Positions 1-7,094 of a stretch of DNA of 8,409 nucleotides are shown one piece after another. Every line of letters starts with the position of its first letter. The stretch's first letter is position 1. This DNA is from Gammaproteobacteria bacterium RBG_16_57_12. Its GTDB lineage: Bacteria; Pseudomonadota; Gammaproteobacteria; RBG-16-57-12. The notes under the pieces are model-generated. The model did no database searches and was not told where the DNA came from. It saw only the letters and a list, made by a program, of their open reading frames with translations. The DNA is taken from the NCBI GenBank assembly GCA_001801365.1, contig MGXL01000018.1, forward strand, positions 1 to 8,409. Direction: 5' to 3'. Both the position numbers and the translations under genes were made by a program.

Positions 1-499
1 GACACTTGCCGCATGGTCCATTGGCCTGCTTTCGATAGTCAGTGTTATCATCGTCGCTCGTTATCACGGTCTATTGCTAGCTTGGCTGTTTGGCAAGCTG
101 AACAGGTTTGGTTATCTTGAGACTGTCGCTGATGTTCCCGTGACGTCATTTTCTTACGCACGATATCTAGCCGCATACGGCGTCATCTGGTTGCTGTCAG
201 GCTTTGTTTTCGCTGGCCTATTCACGACCTTCCTGCAACGGGAAGTTCTTTCCTTTGAGCTTCTCCTGGCATTAGTGCTCGCCAACACCGCCGGGATCAG
301 CGCGGGTTTTTTGGCGTTATTCGCTCCCGGCGGTATTGGTGTCCGAGAAGCCGTTAGCATCGTGGCGCTGGCCCCATTCATGAGCCTGAGTGACGCGGTT
401 GCCATCACTATTCTGTCTCGGATCTGGCTGGTCGCAACGGACCTGATTAGCGGGGGCGTCGGATTGGTGGTTTTACACAGAGAGAAATCCCGCGCCTAA
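1..499 (+). CDS. Flippase-like / LPG-synthase transmembrane family protein, C-terminal part
   Basis: The reading frame is already open at the window edge (first complete codon at base 2), so the gene starts upstream and 165 C-terminal residues are visible. The fragment is strongly hydrophobic, with roughly four or five membrane-spanning stretches, for example visible residues 5-20, 56-76, 86-108 and 115-160. The motif PGGIGVREA at visible residues 109-117 is typical of the lysylphosphatidylglycerol synthase transmembrane / UPF0104 family (PF03706). Members are inner-membrane proteins. Some are domains of MprF; many stand-alone ones lie in glycolipid or polysaccharide loci with no proven substrate. 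No soluble aminoacyl-transfer domain follows, so this is the stand-alone kind, and flipping or moving a lipid-linked substrate is only an inference. The last two bases of its TAA stop lie inside the stop codon of the convergent GT-C/TPR gene. Family assignment is fairly sure; function is not. Confidence 0.8.
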   Translation, partial: TLAAWSIGLLSIVSVIIVARYHGLLLAWLFGKLNRFGYLETVADVPVTSFSYARYLAAYGVIWLLSGFVFAGLFTTFLQREVLSFELLLALVLANTAGISAGFLALFAPGGIGVREAVSIVALAPFMSLSDAVAITILSRIWLVATDLISGGVGLVVLHREKSRA

Positions 500-2193
500 C
501 CCCTGCCCCACGCCCCGAGTTTCATTATGACTCTGTTACGCGTCTCCTGCAGCCAGTATACACGGGCACTCGCTTCCAGAAATTGTCGATAATGCTCGAT
601 GGCCTGCGGTATCTGGCCCACCGATTCATACATCATGGCCAGATTGTATTGGGCTTCGGCATTGGCAGGATTATTGATTACCGACTGTTGGTAATGCCAG
701 ATGGCCTCCGGCTGACGTCTGAGCAGTAAATAAACATTGCCGAGCTGATTGTAGATCTCCGAATGCTGCGGATTCAGTGTCCGGGCATAAACCAGTACCC
801 TTTCCGCCTCAACCAGCCTCCCATACCGGCCCAACTGTGTGCCCAGGTTGAATTGCGCGCGGAATTTATTGGGCGATTTTTCGGCGCAATCATAGAGCAG
901 TCGCAACGGGTCGGGGTCGCCCCACACCAGATTGCGCTGATGGGCGACGATCGTCAGCGGCACCAGCAGCCCGGCCACCAGCAGCAGAGCCAGGGTGCGG
1001 CGCTTGCCCGAATCGATCAGCAGATTGGCGGCCAATACTGCCAGCATGGTCATGGGCAGGTACATACGGTGCTCGAAGACCAGCTCCAGATCGATGGGGC
1101 CGGACTCGATCAGGTGCAGCGCCAGATAGGCCAGCAGCGGAAATCCATAGCGCGGCTGACGCCTGGCCAGCCATGACGCTCCAAGCAATATCGACAGCAG
1201 GCCGATGGCCGCCAGCACTGTGGTCCAGGGGGTGAACAGCCCGGTGGAGAGTAAAAAATCGTGTTCCAGATTCAGTCGATCTGCGCCGGGCCAGAACAGC
1301 AGCGACAGGTAGAAGAATTGCACCCGCAGCTCGGTGAGGACGCGCTGATAGCCATTGAAATCGCGGTTGGGAAAAGTTTCACTCCAGCGCAGCGCAGGCC
1401 CATACTGCCACACGAGCATCAGGCCGGCGGCAACCAGCACTGTTACTATTAATGCAATGACGGCTTTACCGCCGGCTCTCTGCCACATCCGGCTTAACCG
1501 CAGCCGCCATTGGGCCGCATTAAAACAGGCCTCATAAATAATGATGACCAGCGGCAGGACCACGGCGATTTCCTTGCTGAATAATGCCAGCAGCCAGCAC
1601 AGCAGGCTGGCCGACCCTAGCCATAAGCGCCCGGCGCGCGAGGTTCTATTCCAGGCAGATAAATACAGGGCAACCGCCAGCAGGCTGAACAGGGCCGCCA
1701 GCAGGGTCATGCGCTGCACGGTGTAGGTGACCGCCTGGATGTTCAGCGGGTGCAGCAGAAACAGCCCCGCCGCCAGGAGGGCGGCCATCATGGCCCAGCG
1801 CTGCTGTGATGACTGCTCGCGGGGCTGGAGCAGCAGGATCACCCAGAGCAGAGCGGCCCCGACACCCAGGTGTATGACGAGGTTGGTCCAATGATAGGGA
1901 GCCGGCGCCAAGGCAGAAATATAATGATTGAGCGCAAAGCTGAGGTTGGCGACAAAACGTAATGGCAGCAGGGCATGCTCGGCGACATGCCGGACCCCGT
2001 CCGCCGTGATCTCCGTCCAGTGTAAAGCGGGGGCCATCACGATGTTGGAATCATCATCCAGAAAGAATCCCGCCTCCATGCCCGGCCAGTAGGCCAGCAG
2101 CGTCAGTACCAGGATGGTCAGCGCCAGCGCCGGTATAAACCAGACAGATCTGATCAACAGTCCATCAGCAGGCATGCCACTGCGCACCGACAT
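496..2193 (-). CDS. GT-C (PMT/TMTC-like) membrane glycosyltransferase with C-terminal TPR repeats
   Basis: This is a 565-residue polytopic membrane protein. About ten hydrophobic segments lie between residues 18 and 416, and a soluble tail of three TPR units covers about 443-544. The acidic triplet DDD at 46-48, in the first extracytoplasmic loop after TM1, is where GT-C enzymes of the PMT class carry their catalytic or metal-binding acid. Other family hallmarks are HPLNIQAVTYTVQR (148-161), FSKE near 205-208 and VFEHRMYLP (372-380), resembling bacterial homologues of eukaryotic TMTC O-mannosyltransferases. The likely role is transfer of a sugar from a lipid-linked donor to a protein or glycan on the periplasmic side; acceptor and sugar are unknown. 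The frame extends upstream to an ATG at 2340, but that start has no ribosome site and adds 49 non-hydrophobic residues. The ATG at 2193 has a good one and is followed directly by TM1. The gene is divergent from pilB, which raises pilin modification as a hypothesis. Confidence 0.82.
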   Translation of the reverse strand: MSVRSGMPADGLLIRSVWFIPALALTILVLTLLAYWPGMEAGFFLDDDSNIVMAPALHWTEITADGVRHVAEHALLPLRFVANLSFALNHYISALAPAPYHWTNLVIHLGVGAALLWVILLLQPREQSSQQRWAMMAALLAAGLFLLHPLNIQAVTYTVQRMTLLAALFSLLAVALYLSAWNRTSRAGRLWLGSASLLCWLLALFSKEIAVVLPLVIIIYEACFNAAQWRLRLSRMWQRAGGKAVIALIVTVLVAAGLMLVWQYGPALRWSETFPNRDFNGYQRVLTELRVQFFYLSLLFWPGADRLNLEHDFLLSTGLFTPWTTVLAAIGLLSILLGASWLARRQPRYGFPLLAYLALHLIESGPIDLELVFEHRMYLPMTMLAVLAANLLIDSGKRRTLALLLVAGLLVPLTIVAHQRNLVWGDPDPLRLLYDCAEKSPNKFRAQFNLGTQLGRYGRLVEAERVLVYARTLNPQHSEIYNQLGNVYLLLRRQPEAIWHYQQSVINNPANAEAQYNLAMMYESVGQIPQAIEHYRQFLEASARVYWLQETRNRVIMKLGAWGRG

Positions 2194-2199
2194 TAAATA

Positions 2200-2206
2200 C
2201 CTCTTT
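2200..2206 (-). promoter_or_regulatory. Shine-Dalgarno deciding the start of the GT-C/TPR gene
   Basis: On the minus strand AAAGAGG lies 6 nt before the ATG at 2193. No comparable site precedes the in-frame ATG at 2340, which is why the shorter form is chosen. Confidence 0.75.
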
Positions 2207-2209
2207 TTA

Positions 2210-2221
2210 TGCTTGGTTAAT
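2210..2221 (+). repeat. 12-bp direct repeat, copy 1 (TGCTTGGTTAAT)
   Basis: Exact match to 2391-2402 in the same orientation. It lies just upstream of the ribosome site of the GT-C/TPR gene. A second shared word, ATCAAT, follows 23 nt from the repeat start (2233-2238), against 25 nt in copy 2. A partial third core, GGTTAA, occurs at 2268-2273. It may be a regulator-binding site, or a trace of local duplication. Confidence 0.6.
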
Positions 2222-2283
2222 AAACATGATAAATCAATCACATGTCGGCAGATTGCCCTGCCAAGCCGGTTAAATATTTCCTG

Positions 2284-2299
2284 GGGTATTCCGATACCC
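2284..2299. repeat. Perfect 6-bp inverted repeat with TCCG loop
   Basis: GGGTAT, then TCCG, then ATACCC: a perfect dyad in the spacer between the divergent genes. Read as plus-strand RNA, the loop UCCG fits the UNCG tetraloop pattern, although the closing pair is U-A, not the favoured C-G. No T-run follows on either strand, so it is not an intrinsic terminator. It could be an operator, or a leader hairpin if transcription crosses it. Confidence 0.45.
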
Positions 2300-2390
2300 T
2301 TCCCTGAAATGGTATGCAATCGAGAGATATAAAACACCATGACTATGATACAGATTTACCACCAACCAGCCCATATAAAAACACCGCGGG

Positions 2391-2402
2391 TGCTTGGTTA
2401 AT
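2391..2402 (+). repeat. 12-bp direct repeat, copy 2 (TGCTTGGTTAAT)
   Basis: Exact second copy of the motif at 2210-2221, lying directly upstream of the proposed -35 element of the pilB promoter. The small dyad CACC-GCG-GGTG (2382-2392) overlaps its first two bases. Confidence 0.6.
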
Positions 2403-2404
2403 GA

Positions 2405-2434
2405 TTACCATAACTATCAATTACTTATTATAAT
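2405..2434 (+). promoter_or_regulatory. Predicted sigma-70-type promoter of pilB
   Basis: A perfect TATAAT (-10) lies at 2429-2434, and TTACCA, matching four of six bases of TTGACA, lies 18 nt upstream at 2405-2410. Transcription would start near 2441, about six bases before the pilB ATG, leaving an extremely short leader. I saw no sigma-54 site (GG-N10-GC type). The perfect -10 is striking, but the region is very AT-rich, so a chance match is possible. Confidence 0.5.
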
Positions 2435-2446
2435 TTATCCAGGCAG

Positions 2447-4159
2447 ATGGCAACCAATAACGCGGCAACTCCACTGACCGGACTGGCCAGAAAACTGGTG
2501 CAGGACGGCCTGCTTGACGAAGCTACGGCGCAAAAGGCCTACAGCGACGCCATTGAGAAAAAAATCACCTTCATCAAGCACCTGGTGGACAAAAAACTGG
2601 TGAACAGCGCCGCCATCGGATATGCGGCTTCACAGGAGTTCGGCATCCCGCTGTTCGATATCGGTGTAATGGATATTGAGATGGATGTGGTCAAGCTGGT
2701 GACCAACAAGCTCATCCAGCAGCACCATGCCCTCCCGCTGTGGAAGCGCGGCAATCGTTTGTTTGTCGCCATTTCGGATCCTACTAATCAGCAGGCACTG
2801 GATGATATTAAATTCCAGGTGGGCATCAGCACCGAACCCATCCTGGTCGAGGAGGACAAACTCAGCAAGGCCATCGACCTGGCGGTAGATGCGCAGGATA
2901 CCTCCATGAGCGATCTGGGCGATGTCGATCTCGACAACCTGGATATCAGCGGCGGCGAGGAAGAAGCTGCCAAAAATGCTGCCGATACCGATATTGATGA
3001 CGCGCCTGTGGTGCGTTTCGTCAACAAGGTGTTGCTGGATGCCATTAACAAAGGGGCCTCGGACGTACACTTCGAGCCTTACGAAAAATTTTATCGGGTG
3101 CGGCTGCGCAATGATGGCGTATTGCGTGAAGTGTCCAATCCCCCGGTCGGCCTGGGCATGCGCCTGGCGGCACGCATCAAGGTCATGTCGCGCATGGATG
3201 TCTCGGAACGGCGCGTCCCTCAGGATGGACGTATCAAGATGGTGCTCTCCAAGAACCGCGCCATCGATTTTCGCGTCAACACCTGCCCGACCCTGTACGG
3301 GGAAAAGCTCGTGCTCCGCATACTTGACCCGAGCAGCGCCAAGCTGGGTATCGATGCCCTGGGTTATGAAGAGGTACAGAAAAAGCGCTATATGGATGCG
3401 CTGGCCAAGCCCTATGGCATGATCCTGGTGACCGGCCCCACCGGCAGCGGCAAGACCGTCTCGCTCTATACCGGCCTGAATATCCTCAACACCGAGGACC
3501 GCAATATCTCCACGGCAGAAGACCCGGCCGAAATCAATCTGCCCGGCGTCAATCAGGTCAATGTCAATCCCAAGGTCGGGCTGACCTTCGCCGAGGCGCT
3601 AAGGGCCTTCCTTCGTCAGGACCCAGACGTTATCATGGTGGGCGAAATACGTGACAAGGAAACCGCGGAGATCGCCATCAAGGCGGCGCAGACCGGCCAT
3701 ATGGTATTGTCGACTCTGCACACCAATGATGCTCCCCAGACGCTGACACGACTGGTGAACATGGGAGTGGCGCCGTTCAACATCGCCTCTTCCGTGACAT
3801 TGATTATTGCTCAACGCCTGGCGCGCCGGCTTTGCCCGGCCTGCAAAAAACCGGACGATATTCCGCGGGAAACCTTGCTGGCGGAGGGCTTCAAGGAGCC
3901 ACAACTGGAAGGCATGGTTGTTTATAAACCAGTTGGATGTGATCAATGCAGTGATGGGTATAAGGGGCGTGTCGGCGTCTATCAGGTCATGCCGGTCACC
4001 GAGGCCATTGCGCGCCTGATCATGGGCGGCGCCAATTCGATGGAAATCGCCGACCAGGCCAGGAAGGAAGGCATCGCCGACCTGCGCGAATCCGCCCTGA
4101 AAAAGGTGCGCGACGGCATGACGAGTCTTGCTGAAATCAACCGAGTAACCAAGGATTAG
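2447..4159 (+). CDS. pilB: Type IV pilus extension ATPase PilB
   Basis: Cytoplasmic hexameric ATPase that powers pilin polymerisation on the PilC platform. The 570 residues match the usual family length and the protein reads like Pseudomonas PilB to the last residues (INRVTKD). Domains: an MshEN/T2SSE N-terminal domain (about 10-145), an acidic linker (150-185) and the secretion ATPase core (about 190-460). Visible motifs are Walker A GPTGSGKT (330-337), the Asp box around D359, Walker B DVIMVGE with E400, the His box around H418 and H425, and a zinc tetracysteine C463, C466, C498, C501. All key residues are present, so an active enzyme is expected. Cyclic-di-GMP binding by the N-terminal domain, known for some PilB/MshE proteins, cannot be judged: the canonical Arg/Gly motif is not clear. 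The ATG at 2447 is preceded only by a weak AGG. pilC follows after two bases, which indicates translational coupling. Confidence 0.98.
   Translation: MATNNAATPLTGLARKLVQDGLLDEATAQKAYSDAIEKKITFIKHLVDKKLVNSAAIGYAASQEFGIPLFDIGVMDIEMDVVKLVTNKLIQQHHALPLWKRGNRLFVAISDPTNQQALDDIKFQVGISTEPILVEEDKLSKAIDLAVDAQDTSMSDLGDVDLDNLDISGGEEEAAKNAADTDIDDAPVVRFVNKVLLDAINKGASDVHFEPYEKFYRVRLRNDGVLREVSNPPVGLGMRLAARIKVMSRMDVSERRVPQDGRIKMVLSKNRAIDFRVNTCPTLYGEKLVLRILDPSSAKLGIDALGYEEVQKKRYMDALAKPYGMILVTGPTGSGKTVSLYTGLNILNTEDRNISTAEDPAEINLPGVNQVNVNPKVGLTFAEALRAFLRQDPDVIMVGEIRDKETAEIAIKAAQTGHMVLSTLHTNDAPQTLTRLVNMGVAPFNIASSVTLIIAQRLARRLCPACKKPDDIPRETLLAEGFKEPQLEGMVVYKPVGCDQCSDGYKGRVGVYQVMPVTEAIARLIMGGANSMEIADQARKEGIADLRESALKKVRDGMTSLAEINRVTKD
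4151..4155 (+). promoter_or_regulatory. Shine-Dalgarno of pilC inside the end of pilB
   Basis: AAGGA lies 6 nt before the pilC ATG and within the last codons of pilB. Ribosomes finishing pilB therefore cross the pilC initiation site, consistent with coupled synthesis of motor and platform. Confidence 0.7.
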
Positions 4160-4161
4160 CC

Positions 4162-5382
4162 ATGGCAGCACAAGCTGAAAAACAGGTCACCTTCGTCTGG
4201 GAAGGTCTGGACAAACAGGGTAACAAGACCAAAGGGGAGATCCGCGGCATCAGCAATGCCCTGGTCAAGGCCACCCTGCGCAAGCAGGGCATCAATCCCC
4301 TCAAGGTCAAGCCCAAGCCCAAGCCGCTGCTCGGCGCCAGAAAAAAGAAGATCGTCCCCAAGGATGTCGCCGTCTTCAGCCGCCAGCTGGCCACCATGAT
4401 GAAGGCCGGCGTGCCCCTGGTGCAGTCGTTCGATATCGTGGCGCGCGGGCATGAGAATCCCTCCATGCAGGCCCTGCTGCTGGCCATCAAGACCGATATC
4501 GAGGGCGGCACCTCGCTGGCCGAGGCCCTGGCCAAGCACCCGAGATATTTCAACGACCTGTTCTGCAATCTGGTCCATGCCGGCGAACAGGCGGGTATCC
4601 TGGAGGATCTGCTGAGCCGTTTGGCAACCTATCTGGAAAAAACCGAGTCCATCAAAGGCAAGGTGAAAAAGGCCATGTTCTATCCCACCGCGGTCATTGT
4701 GGTGGCCTTTATCATTACCACGATCCTGCTGATCTTCGTCATACCGCAGTTCGAGGCCATGTTCACCAACTTTGGCGGTGATCTGCCGGCATTGACCAAG
4801 ATGGTGGTCGCCCTGTCCGAATATTTTCAGAAGTTCTGGTATATCATCTTTCTGGGTATTGGCGGGGCGATATTCGGCATTGCCAAACTCAAGCAGAATT
4901 CCGTGCCGTTCAACCGCGCCATGGACAAACTCATTTTAAAGCTGCCCATTATGGGTAATATCTTCACCAAGGCCGTTATCGCCCGTTTCGCCCGCACCCT
5001 GTCGACCATGTTCGCCGCGGGTGTGCCGCTGGTTGAGGCCATGGACACGGTGGCCGGCACCGTGGGCAACAGCGTCTACGGCGATGCCATTTATATCATG
5101 CGCGACCAGGTGGCTACCGGCCAGCAGTTGCAGCTTTGCATGCGTCAGGCCAACCTGTTCCCCAACATGGTGATCCAGATGGTCGCCATCGGCGAGGAAA
5201 CCGGCTCCCTGGACGGCATGCTCGCCAAGGTGGCCGACTTCTACGAGGAAGAAGTGGATGACGCCGTCGACGGGCTGAGCAGTCTGCTGGAGCCTCTGAT
5301 CATGGCACTGCTCGGAATCATCATCGGCACGCTGGTCATCGCCATGTACCTGCCCATCTTCAAGATGGGTCAGGTGGTATAG
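4162..5382 (+). CDS. pilC: Type IV pilus inner-membrane platform protein PilC
   Basis: A 406-residue inner-membrane protein of the GspF/PilC family, on which PilB works to insert pilins into the growing fibre. It has two tandem T2SF domains (PF00482), about 70-195 and 273-396, each opening with the related pattern FxRxLxTMxxAGVPL (72-86 and 276-290). Hydrophobic segments near 174-196, 225-241 and 376-397 give the expected three membrane spans with large cytoplasmic lobes. The conserved GEETGSLDGML block (344-354) is intact. Length is normal and no disruption is seen. The start is supported by AAGGA 6 nt upstream and only two bases separate it from the pilB stop. A gap of about 95 bp separates it from pilD, wider than the pilB-pilC junction. 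Confidence 0.98.
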   Translation: MAAQAEKQVTFVWEGLDKQGNKTKGEIRGISNALVKATLRKQGINPLKVKPKPKPLLGARKKKIVPKDVAVFSRQLATMMKAGVPLVQSFDIVARGHENPSMQALLLAIKTDIEGGTSLAEALAKHPRYFNDLFCNLVHAGEQAGILEDLLSRLATYLEKTESIKGKVKKAMFYPTAVIVVAFIITTILLIFVIPQFEAMFTNFGGDLPALTKMVVALSEYFQKFWYIIFLGIGGAIFGIAKLKQNSVPFNRAMDKLILKLPIMGNIFTKAVIARFARTLSTMFAAGVPLVEAMDTVAGTVGNSVYGDAIYIMRDQVATGQQLQLCMRQANLFPNMVIQMVAIGEETGSLDGMLAKVADFYEEEVDDAVDGLSSLLEPLIMALLGIIIGTLVIAMYLPIFKMGQVV

Positions 5383-5476
5383 TTTTTATTATTCTCAGCA
5401 ATCCCGTCACAGCTCGATAGATGATGCTGCCGGTAGCTGAAGAGTGCTTTTTAGCCCAGGCGATATAGTATTCAGC

Positions 5477-6349
5477 ATGATGATTGACTACCTGCAGCAA
5501 AACCCCGCCCTGTTCATCACGTACATCTTCCTGCTGGGCCTGCTGGTGGGCAGCTTTCTCAATGTCGTCATCCATCGCCTGCCCATCATGATGGAGCGCC
5601 AATGGCACCGGCAGTGCACTGAATTCCTCAAGGGCGAGCCGCCGCCGGCCGCCGAACCCTTCAATCTGATGGTGCCGGGTTCCCGCTGCCCCCACTGCGG
5701 CCATCGCATCCGGGCCTGGGAAAATATCCCTGTCATCAGTTATCTGTGGCTGAAGGGCAAATGCGCCGGCTGTCAGGCCGCCATATCACCCCGCTACCCC
5801 ATCATCGAGCTGGTCAGCGCCTGCGCCGCGGTCACGGTGGCCTGGCACTTCGGGGTAAGCTGGCAAACCCTGGCGGCCCTGGTGCTGACCTGGTCGCTGA
5901 TCGCCCTGACCATGATCGATTATGATCACCAGTTATTGCCGGACGACATCACCCTGCCCATGCTCTGGCTGGGTCTGGCGATCAGTCTGGGCGGATTGTT
6001 TGTCGACAGCGCAAGCAGCCTTATCGGCGCCCTGGCCGGGTATCTGTCCCTGTGGTCGGTCTATATCGTGTTCAAGCTGGTTACCGGCAAGGAGGGCATG
6101 GGTTTCGGCGACTTCAAATTGTTGGCCATGCTGGGCGCGTGGCTGGGCTGGAAAATGCTGCCGGTCATTATTCTCTTATCCTCGCTGGTCGGCGCGCTGG
6201 TCGGCATCGCCCTGATCGTGTTTTGTGGCCGCGAGAAAACAAAACCGATCCCGTTCGGCCCCTACCTGGCCGGTGCCGGCTGGATCGCCATGCTCTGGGG
6301 GGATGGATTACTCAGGCTTTATTTGGGCAAGTTCGCTACAATGGGTTGA
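5477..6349 (+). CDS. pilD: Prepilin peptidase / N-methyltransferase PilD
   Basis: Bifunctional inner-membrane aspartyl protease that cleaves type IV prepilins and type II secretion pseudopilins after the glycine of the leader, then methylates the new N-terminal residue. It is 290 residues from this start. The N-terminal methyltransferase region carries GSFLNVVIHRLP (25-36) and four zinc-type cysteines, C71, C74, C96 and C99. The A24 peptidase domain has its two catalytic aspartates at D148 (MIDYDHQLLPD) and D212 (GFGDFKLL), both present. About eight membrane segments are expected. A GTG at 5444 would add 11 residues, but MMIDYL aligns with the known PilD start MPLLDYL, so the ATG at 5477 (or the adjacent 5480) is preferred. 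No clear ribosome site is visible. A -10-like TATAGT lies at 5464-5469, with no good -35. Confidence 0.96.
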   Translation: MMIDYLQQNPALFITYIFLLGLLVGSFLNVVIHRLPIMMERQWHRQCTEFLKGEPPPAAEPFNLMVPGSRCPHCGHRIRAWENIPVISYLWLKGKCAGCQAAISPRYPIIELVSACAAVTVAWHFGVSWQTLAALVLTWSLIALTMIDYDHQLLPDDITLPMLWLGLAISLGGLFVDSASSLIGALAGYLSLWSVYIVFKLVTGKEGMGFGDFKLLAMLGAWLGWKMLPVIILLSSLVGALVGIALIVFCGREKTKPIPFGPYLAGAGWIAMLWGDGLLRLYLGKFATMG

Positions 6350-6376
6350 CACCCCTTTAATCCATATTCATTTCAC

Positions 6377-6979
6377 ATGCTGCTAATCGGACTGACCGGC
6401 GGGATCGGCACTGGCAAGAGCACGGTTTGCGGGCTCTTCGCCGAACGGGGGGTGCCGGTCATCGATGCGGACCTCGTGGCGCGGGAGGTGGTCGAACCTG
6501 GTACGACAGGGCTCCGGCAGCTTATCGCGGCATTCGGCGACGAAATTCTGGATGAACACGGCCGGCTGGACCGCCGGGCCATGCGCCAACGGATATTTGT
6601 CGACCAGGCACAGCGCCGCCGCCTTGAAATCATCCTGCACCCGCTGATCCGGGAAGAGATCCTGCGACGCATCCACCAGATTGAAGCCCCCTATTGCATC
6701 CTCTGCATTCCGCTCTTGCTCGAGACGGGACGGCAATACCCGGTGCAACGGGTCTTGGTCATCGATGCGCCGGATGAATTGCGATTGCAGCGCATTCAGG
6801 AGCGGGACGGTATCGACCGCCATCAGGCACAGGCCATCATCAACAGCCAGATCGACCGCGCCACACGCCTGCGGGCGGCAGACGATCTCATCACCAACAA
6901 TGGCGAACTGGAGCATTTGCGTCGGCAGGTGGAAAACCTGCATCAGTACTACCTGGAAATTGCCGCCGCCCGCGCCTGA
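6377..6979 (+). CDS. coaE: Dephospho-CoA kinase
   Basis: Cytoplasmic enzyme for the last step of coenzyme A synthesis: ATP-dependent phosphorylation of the ribose 3'-hydroxyl of dephospho-CoA. The 200-residue product has the family's usual length. The P-loop GGIGTGKST is at 8-16, the substrate-site VIDAD at 28-32, HPLIR at 88-92, the PLLLE element at 112-116 and the C-terminal ADDLITNNG at 168-176. All core motifs are intact. The ATG directly precedes LLIGLTGGIG, the normal N-terminus. The upstream 27 bp after pilD are pyrimidine-rich and hold no recognisable Shine-Dalgarno sequence. A TTGACA at 6346-6351 overlaps the pilD stop but has no matching -10. Co-location with pilD is conserved in Pseudomonas and relatives, with no functional link established. 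Confidence 0.97.
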   Translation: MLLIGLTGGIGTGKSTVCGLFAERGVPVIDADLVAREVVEPGTTGLRQLIAAFGDEILDEHGRLDRRAMRQRIFVDQAQRRRLEIILHPLIREEILRRIHQIEAPYCILCIPLLLETGRQYPVQRVLVIDAPDELRLQRIQERDGIDRHQAQAIINSQIDRATRLRAADDLITNNGELEHLRRQVENLHQYYLEIAAARA

Positions 6980-7094
6980 TCTGGCATCATTGTCCGCAAT
7001 TTTGGTGTACACTATTGCGAATCTGCCAGTCCACCCGGAAATCGTGAGAATGGTCGCCAGTTTAAACAAATTAGCTATCAGCCCGGCCTTGCCC

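Noticed and set aside
763..1176. Gln-rich plus-strand open frame inside the GT-C/TPR gene
   Set aside because: The Gln-rich composition arises from reading the complement of Leu/Ala-rich membrane codons; the minus-strand gene has clear TM and TPR features.
2194..2446. Sigma-54 promoter as often found at pilA
   Set aside because: No GG-N10-GC element of the TGGCAC/TTGC type was found on inspection; the nearest, around 2247-2256, has a spacing of only six.
3599..4171. 190-residue minus-strand open frame opposite the end of pilB
   Set aside because: It is antisense to the conserved Walker B and tetracysteine part of pilB, and no known fold or motif is visible.
4137..4578. Two overlapping minus-strand open frames opposite pilC
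   Set aside because: They lie opposite a fully conserved pilC and encode no recognisable protein; they are antisense shadows of its codon pattern.
6346..6374. Possible coaE promoter with perfect TTGACA overlapping the pilD stop
   Set aside because: No acceptable -10 hexamer lies 15-19 bp downstream, so the -35 match is probably chance.
6681..7094. Upstream extension of the zapD frame through coaE
   Set aside because: It overlaps coaE almost entirely in another frame, encodes low-complexity Ser/Arg/Thr-rich sequence, and has no counterpart in ZapD proteins.
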